A program made the translations under genes and the position numbers. The notes under the pieces were generated by a model. That model was not told the DNA's origin and made no database searches. It worked only from the letters and a program-made list of their open reading frames with translations. This document shows positions 16,297 to 25,499 of a stretch of DNA of 64,000 bases, one piece after another. The DNA comes from an uncultured Dermabacter sp. Lineage in GTDB: Bacteria > Actinomycetota > Actinomycetes > Actinomycetales > Dermabacteraceae. The DNA lies in NCBI GenBank assembly GCA_947252755.1, contig CAMXWV010000004.1, forward strand, positions 62,001-126,000, given 5' to 3'. The first letter of the stretch is position 1, and the number at the start of each line of letters is the position of its first letter.

Positions 16297-17793
16297 TCAG
16301 TAGTGGGAGGAGACGGTGGTGCCCATCGGTGCCCAGTCATAGAACCATTTCGCGTCGGCCACCGGCAGGTTGACGCACCCATGAGACCCGGAGAAGCCGA
16401 AGCTTGAGCGCCACGGAGCGCCATGGATCGCATAGCCGCGGTGGAAGTACTGCACGTAGGGAACATCCTTCGTGTAGTAGTGCTTCGGGTGCCCCTTCGG
16501 GTACCGCGGTTCATTGGTCATGTCCTGTTTGTCGTAGCGCAGGTAGGTCTCGTAGGTGCCGGTGACGGTTTCGTACTCCGGCTTCCCGTCCACCATCTTG
16601 ATCGGGCCGTACACCACCTGGTCACCCTGGTAGGCGGTGATGGTCTTGTTCGTCAGGTTGATGTCGATCCACTTGCCGCCGGTGGTCGCCTCCTCGGGGG
16701 CAGTGGCAGGAAGGCCGGTCTTCTTATCCGACGAATCGTCCTTCTTGATCTCCGTCTTCTTCACCTCGGCGGTGACCGTCTCAGTCTCGAACTCCGCAGA
16801 GAACTCCTTGCCTTCAGCGAGCGCAGCAGCGAACTCCGCCGCTACCGCATCCGCGTTCGTGACCTTCAGGCCGTCCACCTTCTGGGTGAGCATCTTCGTG
16901 GAGCCGTCCTCCATGACGCCCTCCACCCCGTTCTTCGGAGCAACGTCGATGTCCTTGGTCATCGCCTTCACATAAGCCTCAGCCTCGGACTTGTTGACGC
17001 TCACTTCGAAGTCGTCACCGGCGGCGGTGGGCTTCACGGTGATCAGGCGGCTGCGGTCAGCCTTGGTGACAGTGAACTTCTGGCCGTTCGGGCCCTTCAC
17101 AGACATCGGGTTCTGGAGCAGGGCATTGGCTTTCGCCTGGGCTGCCTCGGCCTTTTGAGTGGTCAGCACCGGGGTGATCGGTGAGAACTCCTGTTTGACG
17201 GTGAAGTCAGTGAGTTCAGGAGCGTGCTTCTCCAGCTCGGCGACGAACTCAGCCGGGTTCACACCGGTGCCGTTCCGGGCCGGGGTGACTGTGAACTCGC
17301 GAGCTGATTCGTCATAGGCCAGGGACGCGTCAACAGCAGCGACCTGATCAGCGGGCACCAGAGACTTCGCAAAAGACTCCGCCCGGTTCGGGTCGAAGGA
17401 GAGCACGGGCGCCACCGGGCGCTCACCGCTCAGCGCTGCCGCCACGGTGTCCACAAAGGACGAGCTGCCAGAGACGGCGTTCTTGGCGCTTGCTGCCGGG
17501 TCCAGGCGGATGCCGAGGTCCTCCAGTGACACTTCGCGGGCTGCGCCGTCGGTGTCAACGGTGACGGTGACTCCTGTTTCGCGATCAGCGAGCAGACGTG
17601 CGATCTGCTCTTCGTTCTTGCCTGCCACATCAACACCCATGACGGTGGTGCCGGGCAGCGCTTTGCCGGTGAACTGCTTGGCGTAGGCGACGGTGCCGCC
17701 AGCAGCGATCAGAGCAATGACAGCAACGAGAGCGGCAAGGATCAGAACGATCCGGCGCCCCCGCGTACGCGTTGGGGTGGTCGCAGTCGACAT
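16297..17793 (-). CDS. L,D-transpeptidase (YkuD) with two PG-binding-4 domains
   Basis: Membrane-anchored cell-wall enzyme predicted to form 3-3 peptidoglycan cross-links or attach proteins. It is 498 aa: a cytoplasmic basic start, one transmembrane helix (residues about 12-33, IVLILAALVAVIALIAAGGTVAYA), two repeated PG_binding_4-like regions, a polar linker, and a C-terminal YkuD domain. The catalytic signature is HGAPWRSSFGFSGSHGCVNLP with the nucleophilic Cys. It stands alone between truB and ribF. In the upstream direction TAGAAT (17883-17888, minus strand) with TGGTCA 17 bp before it could be its promoter, giving a leader of about 90 nt. Confidence 0.9.
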   Translation of the reverse strand: MSTATTPTRTRGRRIVLILAALVAVIALIAAGGTVAYAKQFTGKALPGTTVMGVDVAGKNEEQIARLLADRETGVTVTVDTDGAAREVSLEDLGIRLDPAASAKNAVSGSSSFVDTVAAALSGERPVAPVLSFDPNRAESFAKSLVPADQVAAVDASLAYDESAREFTVTPARNGTGVNPAEFVAELEKHAPELTDFTVKQEFSPITPVLTTQKAEAAQAKANALLQNPMSVKGPNGQKFTVTKADRSRLITVKPTAAGDDFEVSVNKSEAEAYVKAMTKDIDVAPKNGVEGVMEDGSTKMLTQKVDGLKVTNADAVAAEFAAALAEGKEFSAEFETETVTAEVKKTEIKKDDSSDKKTGLPATAPEEATTGGKWIDINLTNKTITAYQGDQVVYGPIKMVDGKPEYETVTGTYETYLRYDKQDMTNEPRYPKGHPKHYYTKDVPYVQYFHRGYAIHGAPWRSSFGFSGSHGCVNLPVADAKWFYDWAPMGTTVSSHY

Positions 17794-18054
17794 CGATGCA
17801 GTCGTCCTCTTCGGTGTTCACGAGCGCCTGTTCAGGTGCGTATGGTCGAGCGCGCGCCTGGGATACAGGCGTGCTTGCCGCGATTCTATCGGCCGGACCG
17901 CTGGGTGACCAGGGTTCGTGACGCGTAACGCGCAGCGCTGCTCCGCCGGCGGCGCGGGGCTGGTGAATGCTTCCGCCGGTGGTCGGGCGTGCATGTCAGC
18001 CTGGTCCGGGGTCTAGGCTTGGGACGGCAGGAGAAGTCGGACGAAGGGGGTCGC

Positions 18055-19065
18055 GTGGATCAAGGTCAGCTCTGGACAGCCGTGTCCGAGGTCCCCGCTG
18101 ACCTGCCGGCGAGCATCGTCACCATCGGCAACTTCGACGGAGTCCACCTGGGCCACCAGCATGTGCTGCGTCGGCTGCGCAGCGCAGCCGCGGACCGCGG
18201 CCTCGCCCCGATTGCGATGACCTTCAGCCCGCACCCCCGCCATGTCATGACCGGCACCGCGAATCCACCCCTGATCACCGACTATGGCTTCCGCAATCGT
18301 CTGCTGCGCGAATCGGGCCTGTGCGGCGTGATCGACGTGGAGTTCACCCGTGAGTTCGCCCAGCACAGCCCCGAGGACTTTGTGCGGATATTCCTGGTGG
18401 AGCTGCTGCACGCGCGTGCCGTTGTGATCGGCAAGGACTCCCGGTTCGGGCGTGCGAATGCGGGGGATGTCACCACCATGCAGGAGCTGGGCAGGCGGCT
18501 CGGCTTCGAGGTGCTGATCGTCGACGAGCTCGGCCACAGCCCCGCCTGCGACCGCATCTCCTCCAGTGAGATCCGCGCTGCCATCACCGCTGGCGCGGTC
18601 GGCGATGCCGCGCGTATGCTCGGCCGCTACCACTCCGTATCCGACGTGGTCCGGCACGGCTACAAGCGGGGCCGTGAACTCGGCTTTCCCACCGTGAACT
18701 TCAGCGCACGCCCGCAGGGCCTGGTGCCGGCGGACGGCGTCTACGCGGGCCTGCTGACGGTGGAGGTGCCCACCAGCCCGACGAGCCCCGACGCGTCCAT
18801 CACCGGCGCACCGGCCACGGTCTCCGTGGGCACGAATCCCACCTTCGAGGACGGGCCGCTCAGCACCGTGGTGGAGACCTACGTGCACGGGTCGCATGAG
18901 CTCAGCCTCTACGACAAGCTCGTGCGCGTCGAGTTCGTGGAGAGGCTGCGTCCCACGCTCGCCTTCGATTCGCTGGATGAGCTGGTGCGGCAGATGAACC
19001 AGGACGTTGAGGTGAGTCGACGCACACTGGATGCGCTCGCCGTTCCGCCCGCTTCCGCCCGCTGA
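18055..19065 (+). CDS. ribF: Bifunctional riboflavin kinase / FAD synthetase
   Basis: Makes FMN and then FAD. It is 336 aa from GTG 18055, preceded by GAAGGGGG, with TAGGCT at 18014-18019 as a possible -10. The N-terminal adenylyltransferase has IVTIGNFDGVHLGHQHVL, FSPHPR and the ISSSEIRAAI segment. The C-terminal flavokinase has VRHGYKRGRELGFPTVNF and the metal/ATP loop, then NPTFEDG...VETYVHG. The in-frame extension to 17989 lacks a start signal. The 261-bp gap upstream holds the LDT and ribF promoters and no further gene. Confidence 0.95.
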   Translation: MDQGQLWTAVSEVPADLPASIVTIGNFDGVHLGHQHVLRRLRSAAADRGLAPIAMTFSPHPRHVMTGTANPPLITDYGFRNRLLRESGLCGVIDVEFTREFAQHSPEDFVRIFLVELLHARAVVIGKDSRFGRANAGDVTTMQELGRRLGFEVLIVDELGHSPACDRISSSEIRAAITAGAVGDAARMLGRYHSVSDVVRHGYKRGRELGFPTVNFSARPQGLVPADGVYAGLLTVEVPTSPTSPDASITGAPATVSVGTNPTFEDGPLSTVVETYVHGSHELSLYDKLVRVEFVERLRPTLAFDSLDELVRQMNQDVEVSRRTLDALAVPPASAR

Positions 19066-19154
19066 TACCCTTGGCTTGCCGTCCTACCGGCCACGGATTG
19101 TAGAGCCCGGGAGAACCAGCCCCGGTGCGCCGTGCAACAACCTGAGGAGAGCCA

Positions 19155-19424
19155 GTGGCCTTCGACTCTGCAGCAAAGCAGGAGATCATCAAGGAATTCG
19201 GTCGCAGCGAGGGTGACACCGGTTCGCCCGAGGTGCAGATCGCTCTGCTGACGCACCGCATCAAATACATGACCGAGCACCTCAAGGTGCACAAGCATGA
19301 CCACCACAGCCGTCGCGGCCTGATGCTCCTCGTGGGCCAGCGCAAGCGTCTGCTCCACTACCTCCAGTCGCTGGACATCGAACGCTACCGCGAGCTGATC
19401 CAGCGCCTCGGCATCCGCCGCTGA
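19155..19424 (+). CDS. rpsO: 30S ribosomal protein S15
   Basis: Binds 16S rRNA helices and bridges to the 50S subunit. It is 89 aa, the standard length, from GTG 19155 with TGAGGAGAGC upstream. The sequence GDTGSPEVQIALLTHRIKYMTEHLKVHKHDHHSRRGLMLLVGQRKRLLHYL is a clear match. It is followed by an intrinsic terminator and then pnp, the usual rpsO-pnp order. S15 autoregulates through its mRNA in some bacteria; I did not identify such a structure in the short leader. Confidence 0.98.
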   Translation: MAFDSAAKQEIIKEFGRSEGDTGSPEVQIALLTHRIKYMTEHLKVHKHDHHSRRGLMLLVGQRKRLLHYLQSLDIERYRELIQRLGIRR

Positions 19425-19430
19425 TGCAGG

Positions 19431-19463
19431 AACGCCGCCTACCATCAGGGTAGGCGGCGTTTT
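19431..19463 (+). terminator. Intrinsic terminator after rpsO
   Basis: AACGCCGCCTACC (19431-19443) pairs perfectly with GGTAGGCGGCGTT (19449-19461) around a 5-nt loop, and the run TTTT follows. It lies 6 nt after the rpsO stop and would partly separate rpsO from pnp. Confidence 0.9.
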
Positions 19464-19604
19464 CACTGCATCCGCTCGCCACTCGAAGAACCCCGAACAA
19501 GACGGCCCGCGACGGGTCGGTCCTCGGCAGTGACACCCGCAGCCCGCTGAGCGGGAGCGTGTGCGACTGACGATGGCCGAGCCCGGGCCGCACAAGGAGA
19601 AACA

Positions 19605-21845
19605 ATGGTTGGAAACGTGAAGTCCACCATCGCCGTGATCGACAACGGCACCTATGGCAAGCGCGAGGTGCGCTTTGAGACCGGTCGTCTCGCCCAGCAG
19701 GCAGCCGGCGCCGTATCCGTCTTCCTCGACGACGACACCATGGTGTTCTCGGCCACCGCTGTGTCCAGCCAGCCGAAGGAGCACTTCGACTTCTTCCCGC
19801 TGACCGTGGACGTGGAAGAGCGCATGTACGCTGCGGGCCGCATCCCCGGCTCGTTCTTCCGCCGCGAAGGCCGCCCCGGCACCGACGCGATCCTCGCCGC
19901 CCGCCTCACCGACCGCCCGCTGCGCCCGTCCTTCGTCAAGGGCCTGCGCAACGAGGTTCAGGTGGTTCTCACCGTGATGGCTGTGAACCCGGAGGATCCG
20001 TACGACGTGGTGGGCATCAACGGCGCTTCCGCCTCCACCCAGATCTCCGGTCTGCCGTTCTCCGGTCCGATCGGCGCGGTGCGTATCGCCCTCATGCCGA
20101 ACGCGGAGGGTGGTCAGTGGATCGCCTTCCCCACCTTCAGTCAGCTCGATGAGGCCGTGTTCTCGATGGCTGTTGCCGGCCGCATGGTGGGCGATGACGT
20201 CGCGATCATGATGGTGGAGGCCGAAGCCACCGAGAACGCCTGGACCCTGATCAAGGACCAGGGGGCTGTGGCGCCCACCGAAGAGGTGGTGGCCCAGGGT
20301 CTGGAGGCATCCAAGACCTTTATCCGCACCCTGTGCGCGGCGCAGGCTGAGCTCGCTGAGCAGGCGGCGAAGCCGGTGCGCGAATTCCCGCTGTTCCTCG
20401 ACTTCCAGGATGATGCCTACGAGGCCGTGGAGAAGGCAGCGAAGGCCCGCCTGACCGAGGCGATGAGCATTGCCGGCAAGCAGGAGCGGGATGAGGCGAC
20501 AGACGCTCTCCTGGCGGAGATCGAGGAGTCCCTCGCTGATGACTTCGAAGGCCGCGAGAAGGAGCTCTCGGGTGCCTTCCGTGCGCTCACCAAACAGGTT
20601 GTGCGCGAGCGCATCCTTGCCGACGGCTTCCGCATCGATGGCCGCGGCCTCGCGGACATCCGCGAGCTGACCGCTGAGGTTGAAGTGTTGCCGCGGGTTC
20701 ACGGTTCCGCTCTGTTCGAGCGCGGCGAAACCCAGATCCTGGGCGTCACCACGCTGAACATGCTGAAGATGGAGCAGCAGATCGACAGCCTTGGCCCGGT
20801 CACTCACAAGCGCTTCATCCACCACTACAACTTCCCGCCGTTCTCCACCGGTGAGACCGGGCGCGTCGGCTCCCCGAAGCGCCGCGAAATCGGCCACGGC
20901 ATGCTCGCCGAGCGCGCCATCATGCCGGTGCTTCCGGGCCGGGAGGAGTTCCCGTACGCGATCCGGCAGGTGTCCGAAGCGCTCGGCTCCAACGGCTCCA
21001 CCTCCATGGGCTCCGTGTGCGCCGCAACCCTGTCCCTGATGAACGCCGGTGTGCCGCTGCGCGCCCCGGTGGCCGGCATCGCCATGGGCCTCGTCTCTGA
21101 TGTTGTGGACGGTGAGACCAAGTACGCGGCCCTCACCGATATCCTCGGTGCGGAAGACGCCTTCGGTGACATGGACTTCAAGGTGGCCGGCACCAGCGAG
21201 TTCATCACCGCGATCCAGCTGGACACCAAGCTCGACGGCATCCCCTCATCGGTGCTGAGCGGCGCACTGTCCCGGGCTCGCGATGCTCGCCTGCACATCC
21301 TTTCGGTGCTCAACGAAGCGATCGATCAGCCGGATGAGATGAGCCCGCACGCACCGCGCGTGCTCGCCGTCACCATCCCGGTGGACAAGATCGGCGCCGT
21401 CATCGGTCCGAAGGGTCAGATGATCAACCAGATCCAGGATGACACCGGCGCGGACATCTCCATCGAAGATGACGGCACCGTCTACATCGGCGCCACGGAC
21501 GGCCCCTCCGCTGAGGCCGCCCGCGCAGCCGTCAATGCCATCGCGAACCCGATGGTGCCGGAGACCGGTGAACGCTACCTCGGCACTGTAGTGCGCGTGG
21601 TGGACTTCGGTGCGTTCATCTCCCTCACCCCGGGCAAGGACGGCCTGCTGCACGTCACTCAGCTGCGTAAGCTCAACGGCGGCAAGCGGGTGGACTCCGT
21701 GGAGGACGTGGTCTCCGTCGGCCAGAAGATCGAAGTGGAGATCCGCGAGATCGATGCCCGCGGCAAGATCTCCCTGGCAGTGGTCGAGGACGATGCCCAC
21801 TCCGCTGAGGGCGATGCCCCGGCGAAGGAGAGCGCAGAGGACTGA
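19605..21845 (+). CDS. pnp: Polynucleotide phosphorylase
   Basis: 3'-5' phosphorolytic exoribonuclease in mRNA turnover, also linked in actinobacteria to RNA tailing. It is 746 aa with AAGGAGAAAC before ATG 19605. Order: a first RNase PH domain (SATAVSSQPKEHFDFFPLTVDVEERMYAAGRIPGSFFRREGRP), an alpha-helical linker, a second catalytic RNase PH domain (FPPFSTGETGRVGSPKRREIGHGMLAERA and AEDAFGDMDFKVAGT), a KH domain (VIGPKGQMINQIQDDTGADISIED) and an S1 domain (GTVVRVVDFGAFISLTPGKDGLLHVTQL). The acidic tail is short. Confidence 0.97.
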   Translation: MVGNVKSTIAVIDNGTYGKREVRFETGRLAQQAAGAVSVFLDDDTMVFSATAVSSQPKEHFDFFPLTVDVEERMYAAGRIPGSFFRREGRPGTDAILAARLTDRPLRPSFVKGLRNEVQVVLTVMAVNPEDPYDVVGINGASASTQISGLPFSGPIGAVRIALMPNAEGGQWIAFPTFSQLDEAVFSMAVAGRMVGDDVAIMMVEAEATENAWTLIKDQGAVAPTEEVVAQGLEASKTFIRTLCAAQAELAEQAAKPVREFPLFLDFQDDAYEAVEKAAKARLTEAMSIAGKQERDEATDALLAEIEESLADDFEGREKELSGAFRALTKQVVRERILADGFRIDGRGLADIRELTAEVEVLPRVHGSALFERGETQILGVTTLNMLKMEQQIDSLGPVTHKRFIHHYNFPPFSTGETGRVGSPKRREIGHGMLAERAIMPVLPGREEFPYAIRQVSEALGSNGSTSMGSVCAATLSLMNAGVPLRAPVAGIAMGLVSDVVDGETKYAALTDILGAEDAFGDMDFKVAGTSEFITAIQLDTKLDGIPSSVLSGALSRARDARLHILSVLNEAIDQPDEMSPHAPRVLAVTIPVDKIGAVIGPKGQMINQIQDDTGADISIEDDGTVYIGATDGPSAEAARAAVNAIANPMVPETGERYLGTVVRVVDFGAFISLTPGKDGLLHVTQLRKLNGGKRVDSVEDVVSVGQKIEVEIREIDARGKISLAVVEDDAHSAEGDAPAKESAED

Positions 21846-21856
21846 TCGTTCCCGCT

Positions 21857-21893
21857 GAAGCGGCCCGGCATCATGGCGGTGCTGGGCCGCTTC
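21857..21893 (+). terminator. Hairpin terminator after pnp
   Basis: GAAGCGGCCCGGCA (21857-21870) and TGCTGGGCCGCTTC (21880-21893) form a 14-bp stem with one G-U pair and a 9-nt loop, 12 nt after the pnp stop. The T-tract is weak. Confidence 0.65.
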
Positions 21894-21916
21894 TGCATGC
21901 TCAGGCGCAGCGCGGC

Positions 21917-21922
21917 TAGAGT
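21917..21922 (+). promoter_or_regulatory. -10 box of a probable leaderless promoter (M16 peptidase)
   Basis: TAGAGT is followed by 6 nt and then the GTG start of the peptidase, leaving no room for a Shine-Dalgarno sequence. Confidence 0.55.
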
Positions 21923-21928
21923 GGTCGG

Positions 21929-23335
21929 GTGCCCATTCCTCTGACATGTGACCAGCCGGGCCTTGACCAGGTCCTCCATGATGCGGACGGCTCCCGCATT
22001 CTCCGTTCCGTTCTGCCCGGAGGGATCCGCCTCCTCACCGAGCAGGACACCAGTGTTCGCAGTGTGAGCGTCGGCTTCTGGCTGCCGGTCGGTTCGCGGG
22101 ATGAGACCGCTGAACACGCCGGCAGCACCCATTTCCTTGAGCACCTGCTGTTCAAGGGAACACCCACCCGGTCAGCGCTGGACATCGCTGCTGCCTTCGA
22201 CGAAGTGGGCGGTGAAGCGAACGCGGTCACCGCAAAGGAACACACCTGCTATTACGCGCGCGTCCGCTCCACGGACCTTCCGATGGCGATCAGCGTGCTC
22301 GCGGACATGGTCACCAGCTCAGCCCTGGAGGCCGACGCGTTCCTCACCGAACGCGAGGTCATCCTCGAAGAGCTCGCCATGGCCGAAGACGATCCGACCG
22401 ATATCGGCCACGAAGCTCTGCTGGCGGACACACTGGGACCGACCACCGCGCTCGGCCGCCCCGTGGGCGGCACCCCGGACACGGTCATGGCGGTGAGTGT
22501 TGAGGATGTGCGCGCCCACTACACGCAGCATTACCGGCCAGAGAATCTGATCGTCACCGCCGTGGGAGATGTGGACCATGAGCAGCTGAAGAACCTGCTG
22601 TTGGAGGCGGTTGCAACGGGCGGATGGGAGCTGCGGGAGGGGATGCTGCCGAGTCCGCGTCGCAGCCCTGATCAGCACACGATGCCGCACCACACTGATC
22701 TGCCTCAGGTCAGCGTGACAGCGTGTCCCACCCGCAGGCTGCGGCGCGACACCGAGCAGACCCATGTGTTCATCGGCGGTGAGTCCATCACCGCGATTGA
22801 TGAGCGCCGCCAGGCCATGGCTATCCTCATGTCCACGCTCGGTGGCGGCATGAGCTCCCGGCTGTTCCAGGAGATCCGCGAAAAGCGCGGACTCGCCTAC
22901 AGCGTGTATTCGTTCCACTCGTCCTATCGGGATGCGGGCATGATCGGCCTGTACGGCGCGTGCCGCGCTAAGAGCGCGAACCTCGTGGCGGATCTGTTGG
23001 TCAGCGAAGTGCAGACCATGGCCGAACGCGGCATCAGCCAGCGTGAGCTTGACCGGGCACTCGGCCAGATCACCGGCTCCATGGCGCTCGGCCTGGAGGA
23101 CACCAGTTCCCGAATGGGCCGCCTGGCCACCGCGGAGCTGCTGCACGGGCGTTACCGCACCGTTGATGAGGCGCTGGCCGCGTTCACCACCGTCACGGTC
23201 GAGCAGGTACAGGACCTGGCGCGGGACATGACTGATCGACTCAGCGTCCGCGTTGACGTGGGCCCCCTATCCGAGACCGCTGCCGGCGCACTGCCGCGCC
23301 CACTGACCACAACCTCTGAGGAGATCACCGTATGA
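21929..23335 (+). CDS. M16 family zinc metallopeptidase
   Basis: Inverzincin-type peptidase of 468 aa, probably cytosolic. The inverted zinc motif HFLEH is seen in AGSTHFLEHLLFKGTPTRS with the third ligand Glu further on (around ILEELAMAEDDPTDIGHEAL). The C-terminal M16 half has LGGGMSSRLFQEIREKRGLAYSVYSFHSSY. The physiological substrate is unknown. GTG 21929 is supported by the -10 hexamer 6 nt upstream. It overlaps dapB by 4 bp. A pnp-M16-dapB order is also seen in mycobacteria (Rv2783c-Rv2782c, and dapB nearby). Confidence 0.9.
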   Translation: MPIPLTCDQPGLDQVLHDADGSRILRSVLPGGIRLLTEQDTSVRSVSVGFWLPVGSRDETAEHAGSTHFLEHLLFKGTPTRSALDIAAAFDEVGGEANAVTAKEHTCYYARVRSTDLPMAISVLADMVTSSALEADAFLTEREVILEELAMAEDDPTDIGHEALLADTLGPTTALGRPVGGTPDTVMAVSVEDVRAHYTQHYRPENLIVTAVGDVDHEQLKNLLLEAVATGGWELREGMLPSPRRSPDQHTMPHHTDLPQVSVTACPTRRLRRDTEQTHVFIGGESITAIDERRQAMAILMSTLGGGMSSRLFQEIREKRGLAYSVYSFHSSYRDAGMIGLYGACRAKSANLVADLLVSEVQTMAERGISQRELDRALGQITGSMALGLEDTSSRMGRLATAELLHGRYRTVDEALAAFTTVTVEQVQDLARDMTDRLSVRVDVGPLSETAAGALPRPLTTTSEEITV

Positions 23336-24096
23336 GCACTATCCGCACCGCAGTCCTCGGCGCCCATGGCCGTATGGGAACCGAGGCCGTCAAAGCTCTT
23401 GACGCGGCTGAGGGCATCGACCTCGTTGCTGCCCTCACCCGGCAGGACAGCCTTGAGGATCTGCTGGATGATCACGGCGACAAGCGCGTGGATGTGGTCG
23501 TTGATCTCACCGTCCCGGACGCCACCAAGCAGAATGTTCTGTTCGCTGTGGAGCATGGAATCCATGCCGTGGTGGGTGTGACCGGCTGGACGGACGACTC
23601 CCGCGGGGAAGTCCGCGCAGCACTGGATCGCAGCCCCGGCGTGGGCGTCATCATCGCACCGAACTTTGCGATCGGCGCGGTGCTCGCCATGACCTTCGCG
23701 CAGCAGGCCGCCCGCTTCTACGAGAGCGCGGAGATCATCGAGCTGCACCACCCGAACAAGGTGGATGCTCCCTCCGGCACCGCGATCCACACAGCCGGCG
23801 CAATCGCCCGGGGCCGGGCTGCTGCCGGACTGGGAGCTGTCCCAGACGCCACCGAAACGGACCCGGACGGTGCCCGCGGCGCGCAGGTGGACGGTATCCA
23901 TGTGCATGCGGTGCGGCTGCGCGGACTGACCGCGCATGAAGAGATCGTGTTCGGCAACACCGGGGAGCAGTTCACCATCCGCCACGACTCCTTCGACCGC
24001 GTGAGCTTCATGCCCGGCATTGTGCTCAGCGTGCGTGAGGTCATCTCCCGGCCGGGCCTGACAGTGGGCCTGGAGAACATCCTCAACCTGGGCTGA
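23332..24096 (+). CDS. dapB: 4-hydroxy-tetrahydrodipicolinate reductase
   Basis: NAD(P)H-dependent step of the lysine/meso-diaminopimelate pathway. It is 254 aa and starts at ATG 23332 inside the peptidase stop (ATGA). The N-terminal loop AVLGAHGRMGTEAVKAL is the nucleotide-binding GxxGxxG, DLTVPDATKQNVLFAVEHG follows, and the substrate-binding and catalytic segment is ELHHPNKVDAPSGTA. With dapA and dapF in this window it supports mDAP synthesis for peptidoglycan. Confidence 0.96.
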   Translation: MSTIRTAVLGAHGRMGTEAVKALDAAEGIDLVAALTRQDSLEDLLDDHGDKRVDVVVDLTVPDATKQNVLFAVEHGIHAVVGVTGWTDDSRGEVRAALDRSPGVGVIIAPNFAIGAVLAMTFAQQAARFYESAEIIELHHPNKVDAPSGTAIHTAGAIARGRAAAGLGAVPDATETDPDGARGAQVDGIHVHAVRLRGLTAHEEIVFGNTGEQFTIRHDSFDRVSFMPGIVLSVREVISRPGLTVGLENILNLG

Positions 24097-24103
24097 GCAT
24101 TCC

Positions 24104-24556
24104 ATGACGGACTCAGCTCCTGCTCCTGCCAGCGGCGCTCGCGGTCAGAAGCTGCTCGTTGCGCTGCTGGTGCTGCTGTGCGCCGGGTTCATCTGGGGCA
24201 TCGGCTGGATCGCCTACGGCTTTCTCCGATCAGCCACCCCGGTGGGCATCGGACTGGGGATCGCCCTCATCGGAATCGGTGCGATCAGCCTGTGGGCGAT
24301 TGTGCGCGAACTCCAGTTCGGTGCAGCGATGCAACGCCTGGGTCGAGCATCCCTGAAGGATGAGCGGCTCAACCAGCTGAGCCTGGACGAGTGGCGTTCA
24401 ATTGCCGACGCGCGCTCGGCCGCGGACTCGTGCCCGGACGCCTGGCAGCCGCGGTTCCATCTGGCGATGGCGCATTCAGCCCATCGGGAGCGCAGCGCCG
24501 CCCGGGCTGCTATGCGTGAAGCAGCCAAGCGGTTCGATCGGCAGCGCCCGAAGTGA
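24104..24556 (+). CDS. Small membrane protein of unknown function
   Basis: 150 aa with two predicted transmembrane helices near the N-terminus (LLVALLVLLCAGFIWGIGW and VGIGLGIALIGIGAISLWAI), then a soluble C-terminal region of about 85 aa rich in Ala and Arg. The helical tail AWQPRFHLAMAHSAHRERSAARAAMREAA looks somewhat TPR-like. It starts 7 nt after dapB, and a conserved transmembrane gene occupies the same place in mycobacteria (Rv2772c). I do not recognise a function. Confidence 0.7.
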   Translation: MTDSAPAPASGARGQKLLVALLVLLCAGFIWGIGWIAYGFLRSATPVGIGLGIALIGIGAISLWAIVRELQFGAAMQRLGRASLKDERLNQLSLDEWRSIADARSAADSCPDAWQPRFHLAMAHSAHRERSAARAAMREAAKRFDRQRPK

Positions 24557-24557
24557 C

Positions 24558-24563
24558 TAGAAT
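24558..24563 (+). promoter_or_regulatory. -10 box of a probable leaderless promoter (SGNH gene)
   Basis: TAGAAT overlaps the end of the upstream gene region (its stop ends at 24556). It is followed by 6 nt and the GTG start at 24570. Confidence 0.55.
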
Positions 24564-24569
24564 CAGCGC

Positions 24570-25499
24570 GTGCCTGCTCCTGTTTCTCGGCTGACTGCCG
24601 CTCGTTCCGCGCGCGATCTCGCTGCTGCCCGCGCGCTTGCCCGCCCGGCCGAGGCGATCCCGGTGGCGCTGTGGGGATCCAGCTCCATGGAGGGCGGACT
24701 GGGTGCGGAATACACGCCCAAGCCGGTGTTCGTGCATGAAGAGCTCACGTTGGCGATGAATCCGGTGCAGGTGCGAAACCTCGCTTATGGTGCGCAGAGC
24801 TCCACGCACACCCTGATCCTGCGGGGCCTCGCCACACCGGTGGTGGAGCTGCCGACAGGCTACAGCGGGGCCAAACAGCAGGTGCGGGTGCGCACCTCAG
24901 CGAAGGGCCTTCCCACCTTCCGCTGCCCCGGAACCGTGGGGGCGATGCACGGCACCCTCACCGGTGATGACCGGGGCCGGTGGTGGTTCGAAGCGGATCG
25001 TGACGCGCAGATCAGCGCTGAGAGCGCCGAGTTCATCTCCGACTGGAAGGCGGCCACCGCTGACGCCCGCCATGTGGTGTGGACCGGGAAGAACAACCTG
25101 CATGAGCTTGAGCAGGTCATCGATGACGTGGACCAGCTCGTCTCCGCTGCGAAGGACCCGAAAGGGGGCGTGATCGTGCTCGGACAGTGGGTGACCCGCA
25201 ATGATCTGCAGAAGCCGGGCATCATCGCAAACGTGGCTGAGATCAACCGTGTTCAGGCATCGATGTATGGGGAGCGGTTCATCGATGTGCAGCAGCTGCT
25301 CACCAGCGACACCGGACTGCGGGCAGATCCGATCTGGGAGCTCGACCTGCTCCGAGCCCCGGACACGCTGCGTGAACGGGAGCAGGGCATCGTGCCCACC
25401 CCGCTGCGCGGCACCGACGGCATCCACCTGTCCGGCTGGGGAAACCTCCTGGTGTCCTGGGCGCTGATCCAGCGGATGAAGGAGATGCGATGGCTGTGA
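24570..25499 (+). CDS. SGNH/GDSL-family hydrolase
   Basis: Predicted esterase or acyl hydrolase of 309 aa. Block I is VALWGSSSMEG (GSSS in place of GDSL), block II glycine is in RNLAYGAQSST, block III Asn is in WTGKNNLHE, and the catalytic Asp-His pair is in GTDGIHLSGWGNLLVSWAL near the C-terminus. No signal peptide is visible. The segment around LPTGYSGAKQQVRVRTSAKG may be an insert. It overlaps the next gene, an SLH-domain protein, by 10 bp, suggesting linked function at the cell envelope. The substrate cannot be told from sequence. Confidence 0.75.
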   Translation: MPAPVSRLTAARSARDLAAARALARPAEAIPVALWGSSSMEGGLGAEYTPKPVFVHEELTLAMNPVQVRNLAYGAQSSTHTLILRGLATPVVELPTGYSGAKQQVRVRTSAKGLPTFRCPGTVGAMHGTLTGDDRGRWWFEADRDAQISAESAEFISDWKAATADARHVVWTGKNNLHELEQVIDDVDQLVSAAKDPKGGVIVLGQWVTRNDLQKPGIIANVAEINRVQASMYGERFIDVQQLLTSDTGLRADPIWELDLLRAPDTLREREQGIVPTPLRGTDGIHLSGWGNLLVSWALIQRMKEMRWL